Positions 47,750 to 54,828 of a stretch of 54,859 nucleotides of DNA are shown piece after piece. The notes under the pieces are model-generated. The model was not told where the DNA came from and did no database searches. It saw nothing but the letters and a program-made list of their open reading frames with translations. Source of the DNA: Nitrospirota bacterium (lineage in GTDB: Bacteria; Nitrospirota; Thermodesulfovibrionia; Thermodesulfovibrionales; Dissulfurispiraceae); the NCBI GenBank assembly GCA_023476565.1, contig JAMCVZ010000001.1, positions 1-54,859 on the forward strand, written 5' to 3'. How positions within the stretch are numbered: position 1 is the first letter of the stretch; each line of letters opens with the position of its first letter. The position numbers and the translations under genes are program-made.

Positions 47750-48313
47750 TCAATCATTTTTGGGTTCGTGTATAAAGAAAAGGAGCACTGAAGAGCATGC
47801 GATAGCGAGTGCACTGAAATAGAATATCGACTTCAGGCCGTAGTACTTGGTCATATATCCGCCGAGCACAATGCCGGCAGCCGAAAAAATACTCACAACC
47901 GCATTGAATCTGCCAACCTCCATACCTCTCCTCTCCCTTTTCGTGAGGTCACCGAGGATCGATCCCCTCATCGTCATGCTCACTGCGTTGGTAACCCCCA
48001 ACAGGGCTTGCAGGATATAGATTTGATACGGCTTGCTTATAATCGTATACAGGAATAAAACTGTAGCGTTCATATAGGCGGTGATAAAGAGAAAGGGTTT
48101 TCTCCCGAGCTTATCGGAATAACGGCCGACAAAATATGCGGTGACTGCCTGCACGAGGATCATGATGCTGAATGCGAAACCGAGCTTCTCCATGCCTCCG
48201 CTGATATTGGCAATATAGAGGGCAAAGAAAGGTCCGATCAACCCATAAACAATCCCCCAGATGGAACTGACGGCGGTAAAGAGCCTGAGACTGTTGGTAT
48301 TACTCATCAACAT
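47750..48313 (-). CDS. Half-length MFS transporter (six TM)
   Basis: 187 residues, six membrane segments, equal to the N-terminal half of a major facilitator. The motif between TM2 and TM3 is GRYSDKLGRKPF, close to the MFS signature. It ends after TM6 with FFIHEPKND, and no second half is found downstream. Either a pseudogene end, or a true half-transporter that dimerises. The ATG is overlapped by a heptamer-like repeat (48312-48357). It sits 82 bases downstream of the radical SAM gene and 82 bases upstream of the binding-protein gene, thus possibly the export step of the peptide locus. Confidence 0.8.
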   Translation of the reverse strand: MLMSNTNSLRLFTAVSSIWGIVYGLIGPFFALYIANISGGMEKLGFAFSIMILVQAVTAYFVGRYSDKLGRKPFLFITAYMNATVLFLYTIISKPYQIYILQALLGVTNAVSMTMRGSILGDLTKRERRGMEVGRFNAVVSIFSAAGIVLGGYMTKYYGLKSIFYFSALAIACSSVLLFFIHEPKND

Positions 48314-48413
48314 AAGGATGAAAGATGAAGGATGAGGGATGAGTTAAGAATGAGGGGAAAAGAAAATATAATGAGACTCTGTCTTTTTTCAATCTTCAAC
48401 CTTTTCTTCTGTA
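48312..48413. repeat. Heptamer element, GGATGAA type
   Basis: GGATGAA AGATGAA GGATGAG GGATGAG TTAAGAA TGAGGGG (48316-48357) on the left; right arm only partly complementary (ATCTTCAACCTTTTCTTCTG). Between the radical SAM and MFS genes, touching both ends. Confidence 0.75.
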
Positions 48414-49694
48414 TTTAATATCCTGTTTAATCAATGTCTCAAGCGATGCGTCGAAATAGGGTTTCTTGCAATCTTTATTATTCACGCTACCGTCCCTTAC
48501 GTACGCCATATACCTGCACCCCCCGAAACAGAGGGGCAGGTACACGCACTCGATACATTCCTCGTTTTTCCAGATGCCTGTCCTGTATGTATCGCTGTAA
48601 TCCCTTACGCCGTCCCTGAGATTTCCCGCTGCGAAGCCCTTCCTCCCGATAAAAGCAGGACATTTGTAAATGACACCATCGTAATTCACCACATAATAAT
48701 CCTTAACCTCCACCTGGCAGGGCAGCGGTTTGAGCTTCGGCGTGTAATAGCCTCTCTTCAACACCTCTTCTCTCAGCAATGCTCCCGCCTCCACCAGCCA
48801 CGGCTCGTTCACGGACATGAAGCCGTCCGTATAGTCTGCAGGCGAGGTGTCCCCTTCAGGTCTTTTCATCACAGGACCGAACTTCACCTGGTATATCCTG
48901 TCAGGCGTGAGCCCTTCTCTTTCGAGATAATCAAGGAGGGTGATAAACCCCTGATAGCTCTCCCTGTCGAAGTTGCCGCCTATGCCGATTCTTACAAGGT
49001 CGCAGGTCTCTTTGATATTCCTTATGATGGCATCAAAGCTGCCTGCCCCTGACTTGAAAGGCCGGTATCTGTCGTGTATCTCGGCAGGGCCGTCCAGGGT
49101 AACTTTAATGCCTTTCAGTCCGAGCTTCAGCATCTCTTCCGCAACCTGCCTTTTGAAGAGAGAGCCGTTGGTGACGAGGCTGAAGGTATACGTGGCGCCC
49201 CTGCTCCCGGCAAAAGATTTCAATCGGCCGGAAATATACTTGATGAGACCGCTGCTCAGTAAAGGCTCTCCCCCGTAAAAATCTATGTTGAGAGATTTCC
49301 TGCCTGGAGTGAATTTTTCCTTGATGAAATCTATGAGGAGTCCGGCGGTCTCGTCGGACATGTAAAGTTTCCCTTTCATATCCCCCTCATAGCAGTATAC
49401 GCAGGAGAAGTTGCAGTCCATGTTGAGGAAGACGGATACGTTCATCATTGAGCCCTTTGCATTGAGCTTATCCAGGCGGCCGTACATATCCCGCTTCTCC
49501 TCTTCCCTGTCGGGCACGATAATCTCGTGTTTCAATAACAGTTCTTCATCCGCCCGGGACAGGGTGCCTTTTTCAATTGAGCGATAGATATCCTCTTTAA
49601 GGAGCAGCAGCGACGCCTTTTTTGTGGAATAGACAAGGAGTTGGCCGGGCCTTTCTTCAAAAGGGAATACTTTTAAATAATGGGAAACCTGCAT
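48396..49694 (-). CDS. Radical SAM/SPASM peptide maturase
   Basis: 432 residues. Radical SAM cluster C94-x3-C98-x2-C101 in MDCNFSCVYCYEG, SAM-contact segment DFYGGEPLLS, and a C-terminal SPASM domain with CPAFIGRKG, CIECVYLPLCFGGC and DCKKPYF, which bind two auxiliary Fe-S clusters. An N-terminal segment (about 1-75, HYLKVFPFEERPGQLLVYST) suits precursor recognition. The enzyme class installs thioether or C-C links in short peptides. It resembles, from memory, geopeptide-type maturases. A 30-residue Cys peptide gene lies 73 bases upstream on the same strand; together they look like a RiPP locus. The product is unknown. Confidence 0.94.
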   Translation of the reverse strand: MQVSHYLKVFPFEERPGQLLVYSTKKASLLLLKEDIYRSIEKGTLSRADEELLLKHEIIVPDREEEKRDMYGRLDKLNAKGSMMNVSVFLNMDCNFSCVYCYEGDMKGKLYMSDETAGLLIDFIKEKFTPGRKSLNIDFYGGEPLLSSGLIKYISGRLKSFAGSRGATYTFSLVTNGSLFKRQVAEEMLKLGLKGIKVTLDGPAEIHDRYRPFKSGAGSFDAIIRNIKETCDLVRIGIGGNFDRESYQGFITLLDYLEREGLTPDRIYQVKFGPVMKRPEGDTSPADYTDGFMSVNEPWLVEAGALLREEVLKRGYYTPKLKPLPCQVEVKDYYVVNYDGVIYKCPAFIGRKGFAAGNLRDGVRDYSDTYRTGIWKNEECIECVYLPLCFGGCRYMAYVRDGSVNNKDCKKPYFDASLETLIKQDIKYRRKG

Positions 49695-49723
49695 GAAAGG
49701 TCTGGTGATTTTTTGTGAGGCAG

Positions 49724-49752
49724 ACGGAAAGGGGAAATCCTCCCCTTTCCGT
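49724..49752 (-). promoter_or_regulatory. Strong hairpin between peptide and maturase genes
   Basis: Perfect 12-bp inverted repeat ACGGAAAGGGGA (49724-49735) / TCCCCTTTCCGT (49741-49752), loop five bases. There is no T-run after it on the minus strand, so it may be an mRNA stabiliser or partial attenuator that raises peptide over enzyme, as in many RiPP operons. Confidence 0.7.
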
Positions 49753-49767
49753 TCTCATTTTTCGGAT

Positions 49768-49860
49768 TTATACTACGGCTCCTGCTGTAGAATCACAGCA
49801 TGCGAGAGTACCTGCGAGCTCCTCCACGTCAATACCGCAATCAAGCACTATTATTTCCAT
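49768..49860 (-). CDS. 30-residue Cys peptide, putative radical SAM substrate
   Basis: Too short for ordinary gene calling. ATG at 49860 with GGAGGG six bases upstream, TAA at 49768. The translation begins MEIIVLDCGIDVEELAGTLA and continues CCDSTAGAVV: an acidic leader part (1-20) and a small core with Cys21-Cys22 and Ser/Thr/Gly; C8 lies in the leader part. It has its own consensus promoter (49907-49935) and is followed, after a hairpin, by a radical SAM/SPASM gene. These features suit a RiPP precursor whose Cys residues are cross-linked. The family is not identified; that it is modified is inference. Confidence 0.78.
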   Translation of the reverse strand: MEIIVLDCGIDVEELAGTLACCDSTAGAVV

Positions 49861-49877
49861 TTTATCCCTCCTAATCG

Positions 49878-49906
49878 GAAATGCCCCGCCAAAGACGGGC
49901 TATTTC
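49878..49906 (-). other. Hairpin overlapping the peptide promoter and leader
   Basis: GAAAT-A-GCCC paired with GGGC-ATTTC, with one or two bulges, lies between the TonB-receptor stop and the peptide start. It could slow readthrough from the receptor gene or shape the peptide leader. No T-run follows. Confidence 0.45.
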
Positions 49907-49935
49907 ATTTAACACGGGAAACCGACAAATGTCAA
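49907..49935 (-). promoter_or_regulatory. Promoter of the Cys-peptide/radical SAM genes
   Basis: Minus-strand TTGACA (49930-49935, perfect), 17-base spacer, TTAAAT (49907-49912). It begins just after the receptor stop codon, so the peptide gene can be expressed without the receptor gene. Confidence 0.72.
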
Positions 49936-49936
49936 G

Positions 49937-51907
49937 CTAAAACCTGAATTTCACCCCTGCTTCCACCCACCGTCCCGGGTTTTTATAGACATCGAAGGTA
50001 TAGTAAAAGCCGTTGAAGAGGTTATGGGCGGTGAGGAAAACCTCCGCCTCCGCCTTCGCCTTTTCCCATGAGTATACCTTCTTGCTGAGGTTCAGGTCCC
50101 AGATGAAGGCGTCATACTTCGCCGCGTTCTCGGCCCCGAGGTCCCACCAGGTGTAGTGGCCGAAGAGTTGGGCCATGAATGATTTCCTGTCGTCATATTT
50201 TACACCCGCGTTATAAGCGTAATTTACTGTCGTCCTGGACGGGGAAGAGGGCTTTATGCGGACATATGCAAACCCCGCCTTGAAAGATACATTGTGGAAG
50301 GGCACGGTCTCGGCCTCGAGCTCGAGGCCCTGGCGCTTTATATTACCCCTGTTGTTATAGACGGAGAAATTGCGTTTGCCTTCAACTTTGTCCTTCACCA
50401 GGTTATCTTCCATGTCATGGCGGAAGAGGGTAAGCTTTGTCCAGAGGTAATCCGTAACCCCTGACTCCATGCCCGCCTGGTAGGACCACACCTTTTCCGG
50501 CCCCAATGAAGGGTTCGGGTCAAGGAATACCCCCCCGCCCGAGGTAAATGTGAGGGGAGGTACGGTGAAGCCCCTTGCAACGGATGTCCTCAGAATCGTC
50601 TTTTCAGCGAGCTTATAGGTGGCGCCCAGGCTCGGGCTGGTAAAGGGGCCGGTAACATTGTTGTCGTCATACCTGATGCCGGGCGTGACAGTGAACCTGC
50701 CGAGGGTTATCGTATCGTTGGCGAATACCGCCCATTTATTGATTCCAGGCCGGATCACGGATGTCGCCGGCACCCCTATTCCCTGGTACAGCGGCCCTAC
50801 ATTGGTCGTCTGGTCCAGCTCGCCGTTGTTTATCTCAGCGCCGAAAACAGCCGTGTGCCTTCCGTGCGTCCATACGAGCTTGGCGTTCCCACCACGGGTC
50901 TCCTCGTCGAAGATGAATTCCCGGAACAGGTCTCCCGCAGCGCCGTAGAGTCCGGCGCCGAGAACAGTGTTGTTCTGGACGAACTTGTGCCTGAATGAAT
51001 TGAGGGCTACCTTCAGGCTGAGTTCCTGTGAAAGAGCGGCGTCGAGGGACGCAGTCGCAAAAAAGGCGCGGTCAGTCGTCCTTGAGATCAGGTCAAACCT
51101 CGGAAGCTCTCCGCTGCTTAAACGGGGATAGCTGTAACCCGTGGTAAAGCCGAATTTCACATCCCTTGATAATGGGACATCCAGCTTTGCATAGAACCCG
51201 TAGTTGTCGAAAAACCTGTTATTCCGCAGGCCGTTCGATTCCTGTTTGCCTGCAAACAGGTAATACCCCACAGGCCCTGTCTTGCCCGACATCTCGGCGC
51301 TGTCGTCCTGCGTCTTCCGCTTGCCGTAGGATGCGGTTATCAAGCCGGAAGGCGCACGGCTGCTGCCTGCATTCTTTGTGATGATGTTCACCACGCCGCC
51401 AAGGGACGAGCCCCAGGCAGAGGATGCAGGGCCCTTGATCACCTCTATGCGCTCGATTATCCTGACCGGTATCGAGTTGGTCTCTGCGTTTCCTCCACCA
51501 AGGAAATTCCAGACAACGCCGTCCACGAGCACGAGGACATGCCGCTCCTGGGAGCCCTGGATTCGGAGCAGGGAAATGCTCCCGAAATCCTGCCCCAGGA
51601 AATCGACGAAAACGCCGGTCACCCTGTTCAACACCTCGGCGACCGTATGGGCGTTCATGTCCTCTATCTCTTTTGCCGTGACCACCGTGATATTTTCGGC
51701 AACCTGCGAGATGGGCTTCTCATGTCTTGTGGGCGATTGGACGAACAGGTCTTTTTCTTCCCAGAAGAGAAGAAACTCCTCGATCGTCTCTTGCGACAAC
51801 TGTGACTGGCGGGATGCGGCATTGCTGTTGTCTTCTGATGCAAGGCCAACAGCAGTGGAAGACAGCATGGTACAAATAAACAAGACACGAAAAACTGCTT
51901 TTACCAT
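49937..51907 (-). CDS. TonB-dependent outer-membrane receptor
   Basis: About 656 residues. Signal peptide (about 1-24, ending VGLAS), plug domain (about 60-180: ENITVVTAKEIEDMNAHTVA, RIQGSQERHVLVLVDGVVW, IEVIKGPASSAWGSSLGGVV), 22-strand barrel and terminal GVKFRF with the C-terminal Phe used by the BAM machinery. Substrates of this class are siderophores, cobalamin, copper complexes and some peptides; BtuB/FepA-like form, not specific. ATG at 51907 (MVKAVFRV) is chosen; the 675-residue reading adds a non-signal leader. Its own promoter lies at 51936-51964. First gene of the peptide locus. Confidence 0.92.
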   Translation of the reverse strand: MVKAVFRVLFICTMLSSTAVGLASEDNSNAASRQSQLSQETIEEFLLFWEEKDLFVQSPTRHEKPISQVAENITVVTAKEIEDMNAHTVAEVLNRVTGVFVDFLGQDFGSISLLRIQGSQERHVLVLVDGVVWNFLGGGNAETNSIPVRIIERIEVIKGPASSAWGSSLGGVVNIITKNAGSSRAPSGLITASYGKRKTQDDSAEMSGKTGPVGYYLFAGKQESNGLRNNRFFDNYGFYAKLDVPLSRDVKFGFTTGYSYPRLSSGELPRFDLISRTTDRAFFATASLDAALSQELSLKVALNSFRHKFVQNNTVLGAGLYGAAGDLFREFIFDEETRGGNAKLVWTHGRHTAVFGAEINNGELDQTTNVGPLYQGIGVPATSVIRPGINKWAVFANDTITLGRFTVTPGIRYDDNNVTGPFTSPSLGATYKLAEKTILRTSVARGFTVPPLTFTSGGGVFLDPNPSLGPEKVWSYQAGMESGVTDYLWTKLTLFRHDMEDNLVKDKVEGKRNFSVYNNRGNIKRQGLELEAETVPFHNVSFKAGFAYVRIKPSSPSRTTVNYAYNAGVKYDDRKSFMAQLFGHYTWWDLGAENAAKYDAFIWDLNLSKKVYSWEKAKAEAEVFLTAHNLFNGFYYTFDVYKNPGRWVEAGVKFRF

Positions 51908-51935
51908 TGCCCCCCCATGTTTTAAATACTTTGAC

Positions 51936-51964
51936 AAAATATCACGTGACACCGGAATTGTCAA
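51936..51964 (-). promoter_or_regulatory. Promoter of the TonB receptor gene
   Basis: Minus-strand TTGACA (51959-51964), 17-base spacer containing CACGTG, TATTTT (51936-51941). The promoter lies only about 20 bases outside the IS-like element that begins at 51983. Confidence 0.65.
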
Positions 51965-51982
51965 GGCAACTGCATGAACCAG

Positions 51983-52977
51983 AATCCACCATCAAAGTTA
52001 GACATGCTCCCGGATTGAAGACCTTCGCGGAGATTTCGGGCTCGATTTCAGTAAACAGCCGCCTTATGACTAACTGAACTTGCCTTGGTTGCCTTGAAAA
52101 AGCCGGAAATTTACCGCATCAAGGCGCACCTATCCCTCTATCGATTAACCTTGCTCTCTACAAAGCTATAAAGGTGATTTTTCTTTCATCAGGATGCCGG
52201 CAACAGGGCTATCCTTCTACGCACAGCAATCAACAGTTCACTCGATGGATGTAGACCGGATATCCTCACCCACAAGCGGCGGGAATGCTCAACTACCCGT
52301 GCCGATATATTGATAAACCCAAAACGTATCGCCTTCATTCTCTTATCCGCCCACGATTCTCCAAGCACCAGTCTTTTCATCAGGACATTGAGGTTGTAAG
52401 ACAGGATCATGATCCACCACCATGCAGCGTTTTCTCCAAAATCCCCGGAGGGGAACTGTCCACCCGCAAAATCACTCTTCATCGCTGCATGCGCTTCCTC
52501 GCTCTTTCCGCAACGTTGATATAACCACGGTATAAGCTCTTCACCGGGCCAGTCCATGTTTGTTACAATCCCAAAGACCTTGTACCGCCGCTCTTTAATC
52601 CGCATCACTGGAAATAGATACTCGTTATCACTTCTTTCTATCCCAAGCAGTTCCGTCTGCTTCAGTTCTTCCCTCGTCGCAAGATAGCGGTACTCAGGCC
52701 CGTTTTTGCTGTGCCCCAGTCCCCGCTCATACCAGTAGGTGTTCAAAGGTTGATATGCCTGCCACCCTTTGTAGCTGAATAACGCATTCTTCTTAGAAGA
52801 CGTCGACAAGGTTGCATCCATCTCCAGGGTGACAGTCTCCTTTCATATTCGTAAGGAAGCCCCTTCTGTGCCATAATATATTCACCTCGTTGGTGTTAGT
52901 TTGTTTCTTGCACAAATATTCTAACATCCCGTATATACGGGAACAACGAGGTTCTTTTATTTTCTTGATGGTGGATT
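51983..52977. mobile_element. Degenerate insertion sequence, IS1380-like
   Basis: A 995-base interval flanked by a perfect 13-bp inverted repeat, AATCCACCATCAA (51983-51995) and its complement (52965-52977). It contains a transposase remnant and a CCCGTATATACGGG palindrome (52928-52941). If the ends are the true IRs, insertion trimmed the end of the nnrD gene, which lies over the right repeat. Alternatively the repeat is chance and only the remnant is mobile DNA. Confidence 0.6.
52189..52874 (-). pseudogene. IS1380-type transposase, internally deleted
   Basis: The open part (52189-52821, 210 residues) is the C-terminal part of a DDE transposase, from a first catalytic Asp in MDATLSTSSKKNALFSYKG through GIVTNMDWPGEELIPWLYQRCGKSEEAH to the end. 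Upstream, an ATG at 52874 starts a different frame (MAQKGLPYEYERRLSPWRW) that runs into the same region, so most of the N-terminal half seems deleted and the frame shifted. Full IS1380 transposases have about 430-480 residues. Inactive copy. Confidence 0.75.
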
Positions 52978-54522
52978 AGGGATGAAGACGTCTGGCAGGA
53001 AATCTATGATATCGGATGCAACCATTGAGCGCTCTCCTTTTTTCTTTGCAGCCCTGTCTCCCGATAACCCGTGAAGATAGACACCGGACAGGGACGCGTC
53101 GACCGGATTCAAACCCTGTCCCAGCAAAGAAGCGATGACGCCTGTCAGCACATCACCTGCACCGGCGGCGGCCATTCCGGGGTTGCCTGAGGTATTTATA
53201 AAAACATCGCCCCCGGGCGCAGCGACAACTGTAGGCACGCCCTTCAGCACAAGACAGACCCCTGTCTCCTGTGAGAATGAAGCCGCTACATTTATTCTTT
53301 CTTTTTCCATATCCTGAATCCCGCTCCCTGTTTTTTTAAGGAGCCGCGCCATTTCCCCGGGATGGGGGGTAAGGACTACCGGGGCCTTCGCTCTTTGCAA
53401 AACAGCCTTCAACTCGTGTTCCGTATCCGTTGCCGCGCTTAACGAGTTCAAGCCGTCCGCATCAATAACCACCGGCGCCGGCGAGCTTTGAATAAGCTCT
53501 CTCATGACCCCCTCTGTCCGGGATGAAACCCCGATTCCTGGGCCGACAGCAATGACATCCGCTTTTTTTGAAGCAAATTCGAGGATAACATCCAAAGCCT
53601 TCTCTGACATCATTCCCCTGCCGTCATCAGGCAAAGGCAAGGTCATCTCTTCGGTCACCCTACTCTGGAAGATATCCATCAACGATTCGGGAATCCCAAG
53701 GGTCACGAGACCGGAACCGCTTTTGAGACACGCCCGCGCCGTCATAAAGGCTGCCCCGGTCTTACCCCTTGAGCCGGCAACTACCAGAACATGGCCGTAA
53801 TCACCCTTATAAGAATTTCTATGCCTCGGCGCAATCAACCCCGATACCATCTCCCCGTTAATCAGGTTTATTTTCAGTTTATCCGACATGAGCAGTTGTG
53901 CAGGAAAGCCGATATCCTCCGTAAAAAGCTTACCCGCATATCCGGCGCCCGGATACAGGAGATGACCTCTTTTGGGCAGTCCGAAAGTTACGGTGCAATC
54001 GGCTCTCACGGCAGCTCCAAGGACTTCCCCCGTATCTGAAGAAACGCCTGACGGAATATCCACAGACATGACGGGGACATCTGCATTGTTCAGGAGAGCG
54101 AAAATTCCTGCAATATCCTTTCCCACGGGTCTGCTGAGGCCGGCGCCGAATACCGCATCGATAACAGCGGCGCCGTGCAAATCCCTTTCGGTAACTGCCG
54201 TGCGGAAATCCACAGAGATGCCTGTCTTCTTTGCAATCCGGTATTGCGTAGTGCAATCCGGGCCCATAGAATTCTTTTTCGCAAGCATCAGGACATGTAC
54301 CTTGAAGCCCCGGTTAAAAAGATTTCGCGCAGTTGCGAGACCATCTCCGCCGTTATTGCCGCTTCCGCAGAGGACAAGCGCCTTCATGGAAGGGTAAAGC
54401 TCCCTGAACCTCGACGCGACAGCAAGTCCGGCCCGCTCCATAAGGACAAGCCCTGGGATACCATACTCTTCAATAGTGATCCTGTCTATCTCTCTCATTT
54501 CCTGTGCAGTAACAACCTTCAT
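52957..54522 (-). CDS. nnr: NAD(P)H-hydrate epimerase / dehydratase, bifunctional
   Basis: Repairs hydrated NADH and NADPH. N-terminal epimerase (NnrE, about 1-215: LCGSGNNGGDGLATARNL, DAVFGAGLSRPVG, SVDIPSGVSSDTGEV) and C-terminal ATP/ADP-dependent dehydratase (NnrD, about 225-515: VAGSRGKTGAAFMTARA, VVIDADGLNSLSA, VVLTPHPGEMARLL, NTSGNPGMAAAGAGDVLTGVIA). 521 residues, the common fused form. GGAGAC precedes the ATG. The last residues (PNPPSRK) lie over the 13-bp repeat of the IS remnant, so the natural end may have been replaced. Confidence 0.96.
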   Translation of the reverse strand: MKVVTAQEMREIDRITIEEYGIPGLVLMERAGLAVASRFRELYPSMKALVLCGSGNNGGDGLATARNLFNRGFKVHVLMLAKKNSMGPDCTTQYRIAKKTGISVDFRTAVTERDLHGAAVIDAVFGAGLSRPVGKDIAGIFALLNNADVPVMSVDIPSGVSSDTGEVLGAAVRADCTVTFGLPKRGHLLYPGAGYAGKLFTEDIGFPAQLLMSDKLKINLINGEMVSGLIAPRHRNSYKGDYGHVLVVAGSRGKTGAAFMTARACLKSGSGLVTLGIPESLMDIFQSRVTEEMTLPLPDDGRGMMSEKALDVILEFASKKADVIAVGPGIGVSSRTEGVMRELIQSSPAPVVIDADGLNSLSAATDTEHELKAVLQRAKAPVVLTPHPGEMARLLKKTGSGIQDMEKERINVAASFSQETGVCLVLKGVPTVVAAPGGDVFINTSGNPGMAAAGAGDVLTGVIASLLGQGLNPVDASLSGVYLHGLSGDRAAKKKGERSMVASDIIDFLPDVFIPNPPSRK

Positions 54523-54615
54523 GGGGGTCTCCTTTCAGGAAGGGGCAAGAAGCTATGGCCCGTTTTTAATTGCAGGCTTATTATATCACTAAAATATATC
54601 ACCCTCAATCGTTAG

Positions 54616-54740
54616 TAGTGTGGTGTTTATAAATACATGGAATAAGTCTGTCATTCGGCAGCGAAGCGAAGAATCTTGCCGTGAGATTGCTTCGAGTATC
54701 GTGCGCTGGGGACAGTCCCTATTTACGGACGAAGTCGTAG
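54616..54740. repeat. GGGGACTGTCCC element, third copy, with GCGAAGCGAAGAATCT insert
   Basis: Right part (54707-54740) is a shortened core: GGGGACAGTCCCTATTTAC then GGACGAAGTCGTAG. Left end TAGTGTGGTGTTT (54616-54628) is the reverse of the end of the 33781-33895 copy. Between them 54648-54694 is another repeat, with CATTCGGCAGCGAAGCGAAG and GTGAGATTGCTTCGAG. The 306-base interval 54523-54828 holds no gene. Confidence 0.8.
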
Positions 54741-54753
54741 ACATAATGTATTT

Positions 54754-54828
54754 AACCTGTCCAACCTTAAGCGACGTGGGTTAAGCTAATAAAGCTCAGC
54801 TCAGAGCCACAATTAAGGAGGACAGGTT
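54754..54828 (+). promoter_or_regulatory. Inverted-repeat leader of the IS110-type transposase
   Basis: AACCTGTCC (54754-54762) pairs with GGACAGGTT (54820-54828), the latter just before the ATG and next to AAGGAGGAC. The hairpin may hide the ribosome site and limit transposase, or mark the element's end. Confidence 0.5.

Noticed and set aside
49768-49860. Cys peptide considered as a selenopeptide with an in-frame UGA
   Set aside because: The frame ends in TAA and contains no TGA; no SECIS-like need.
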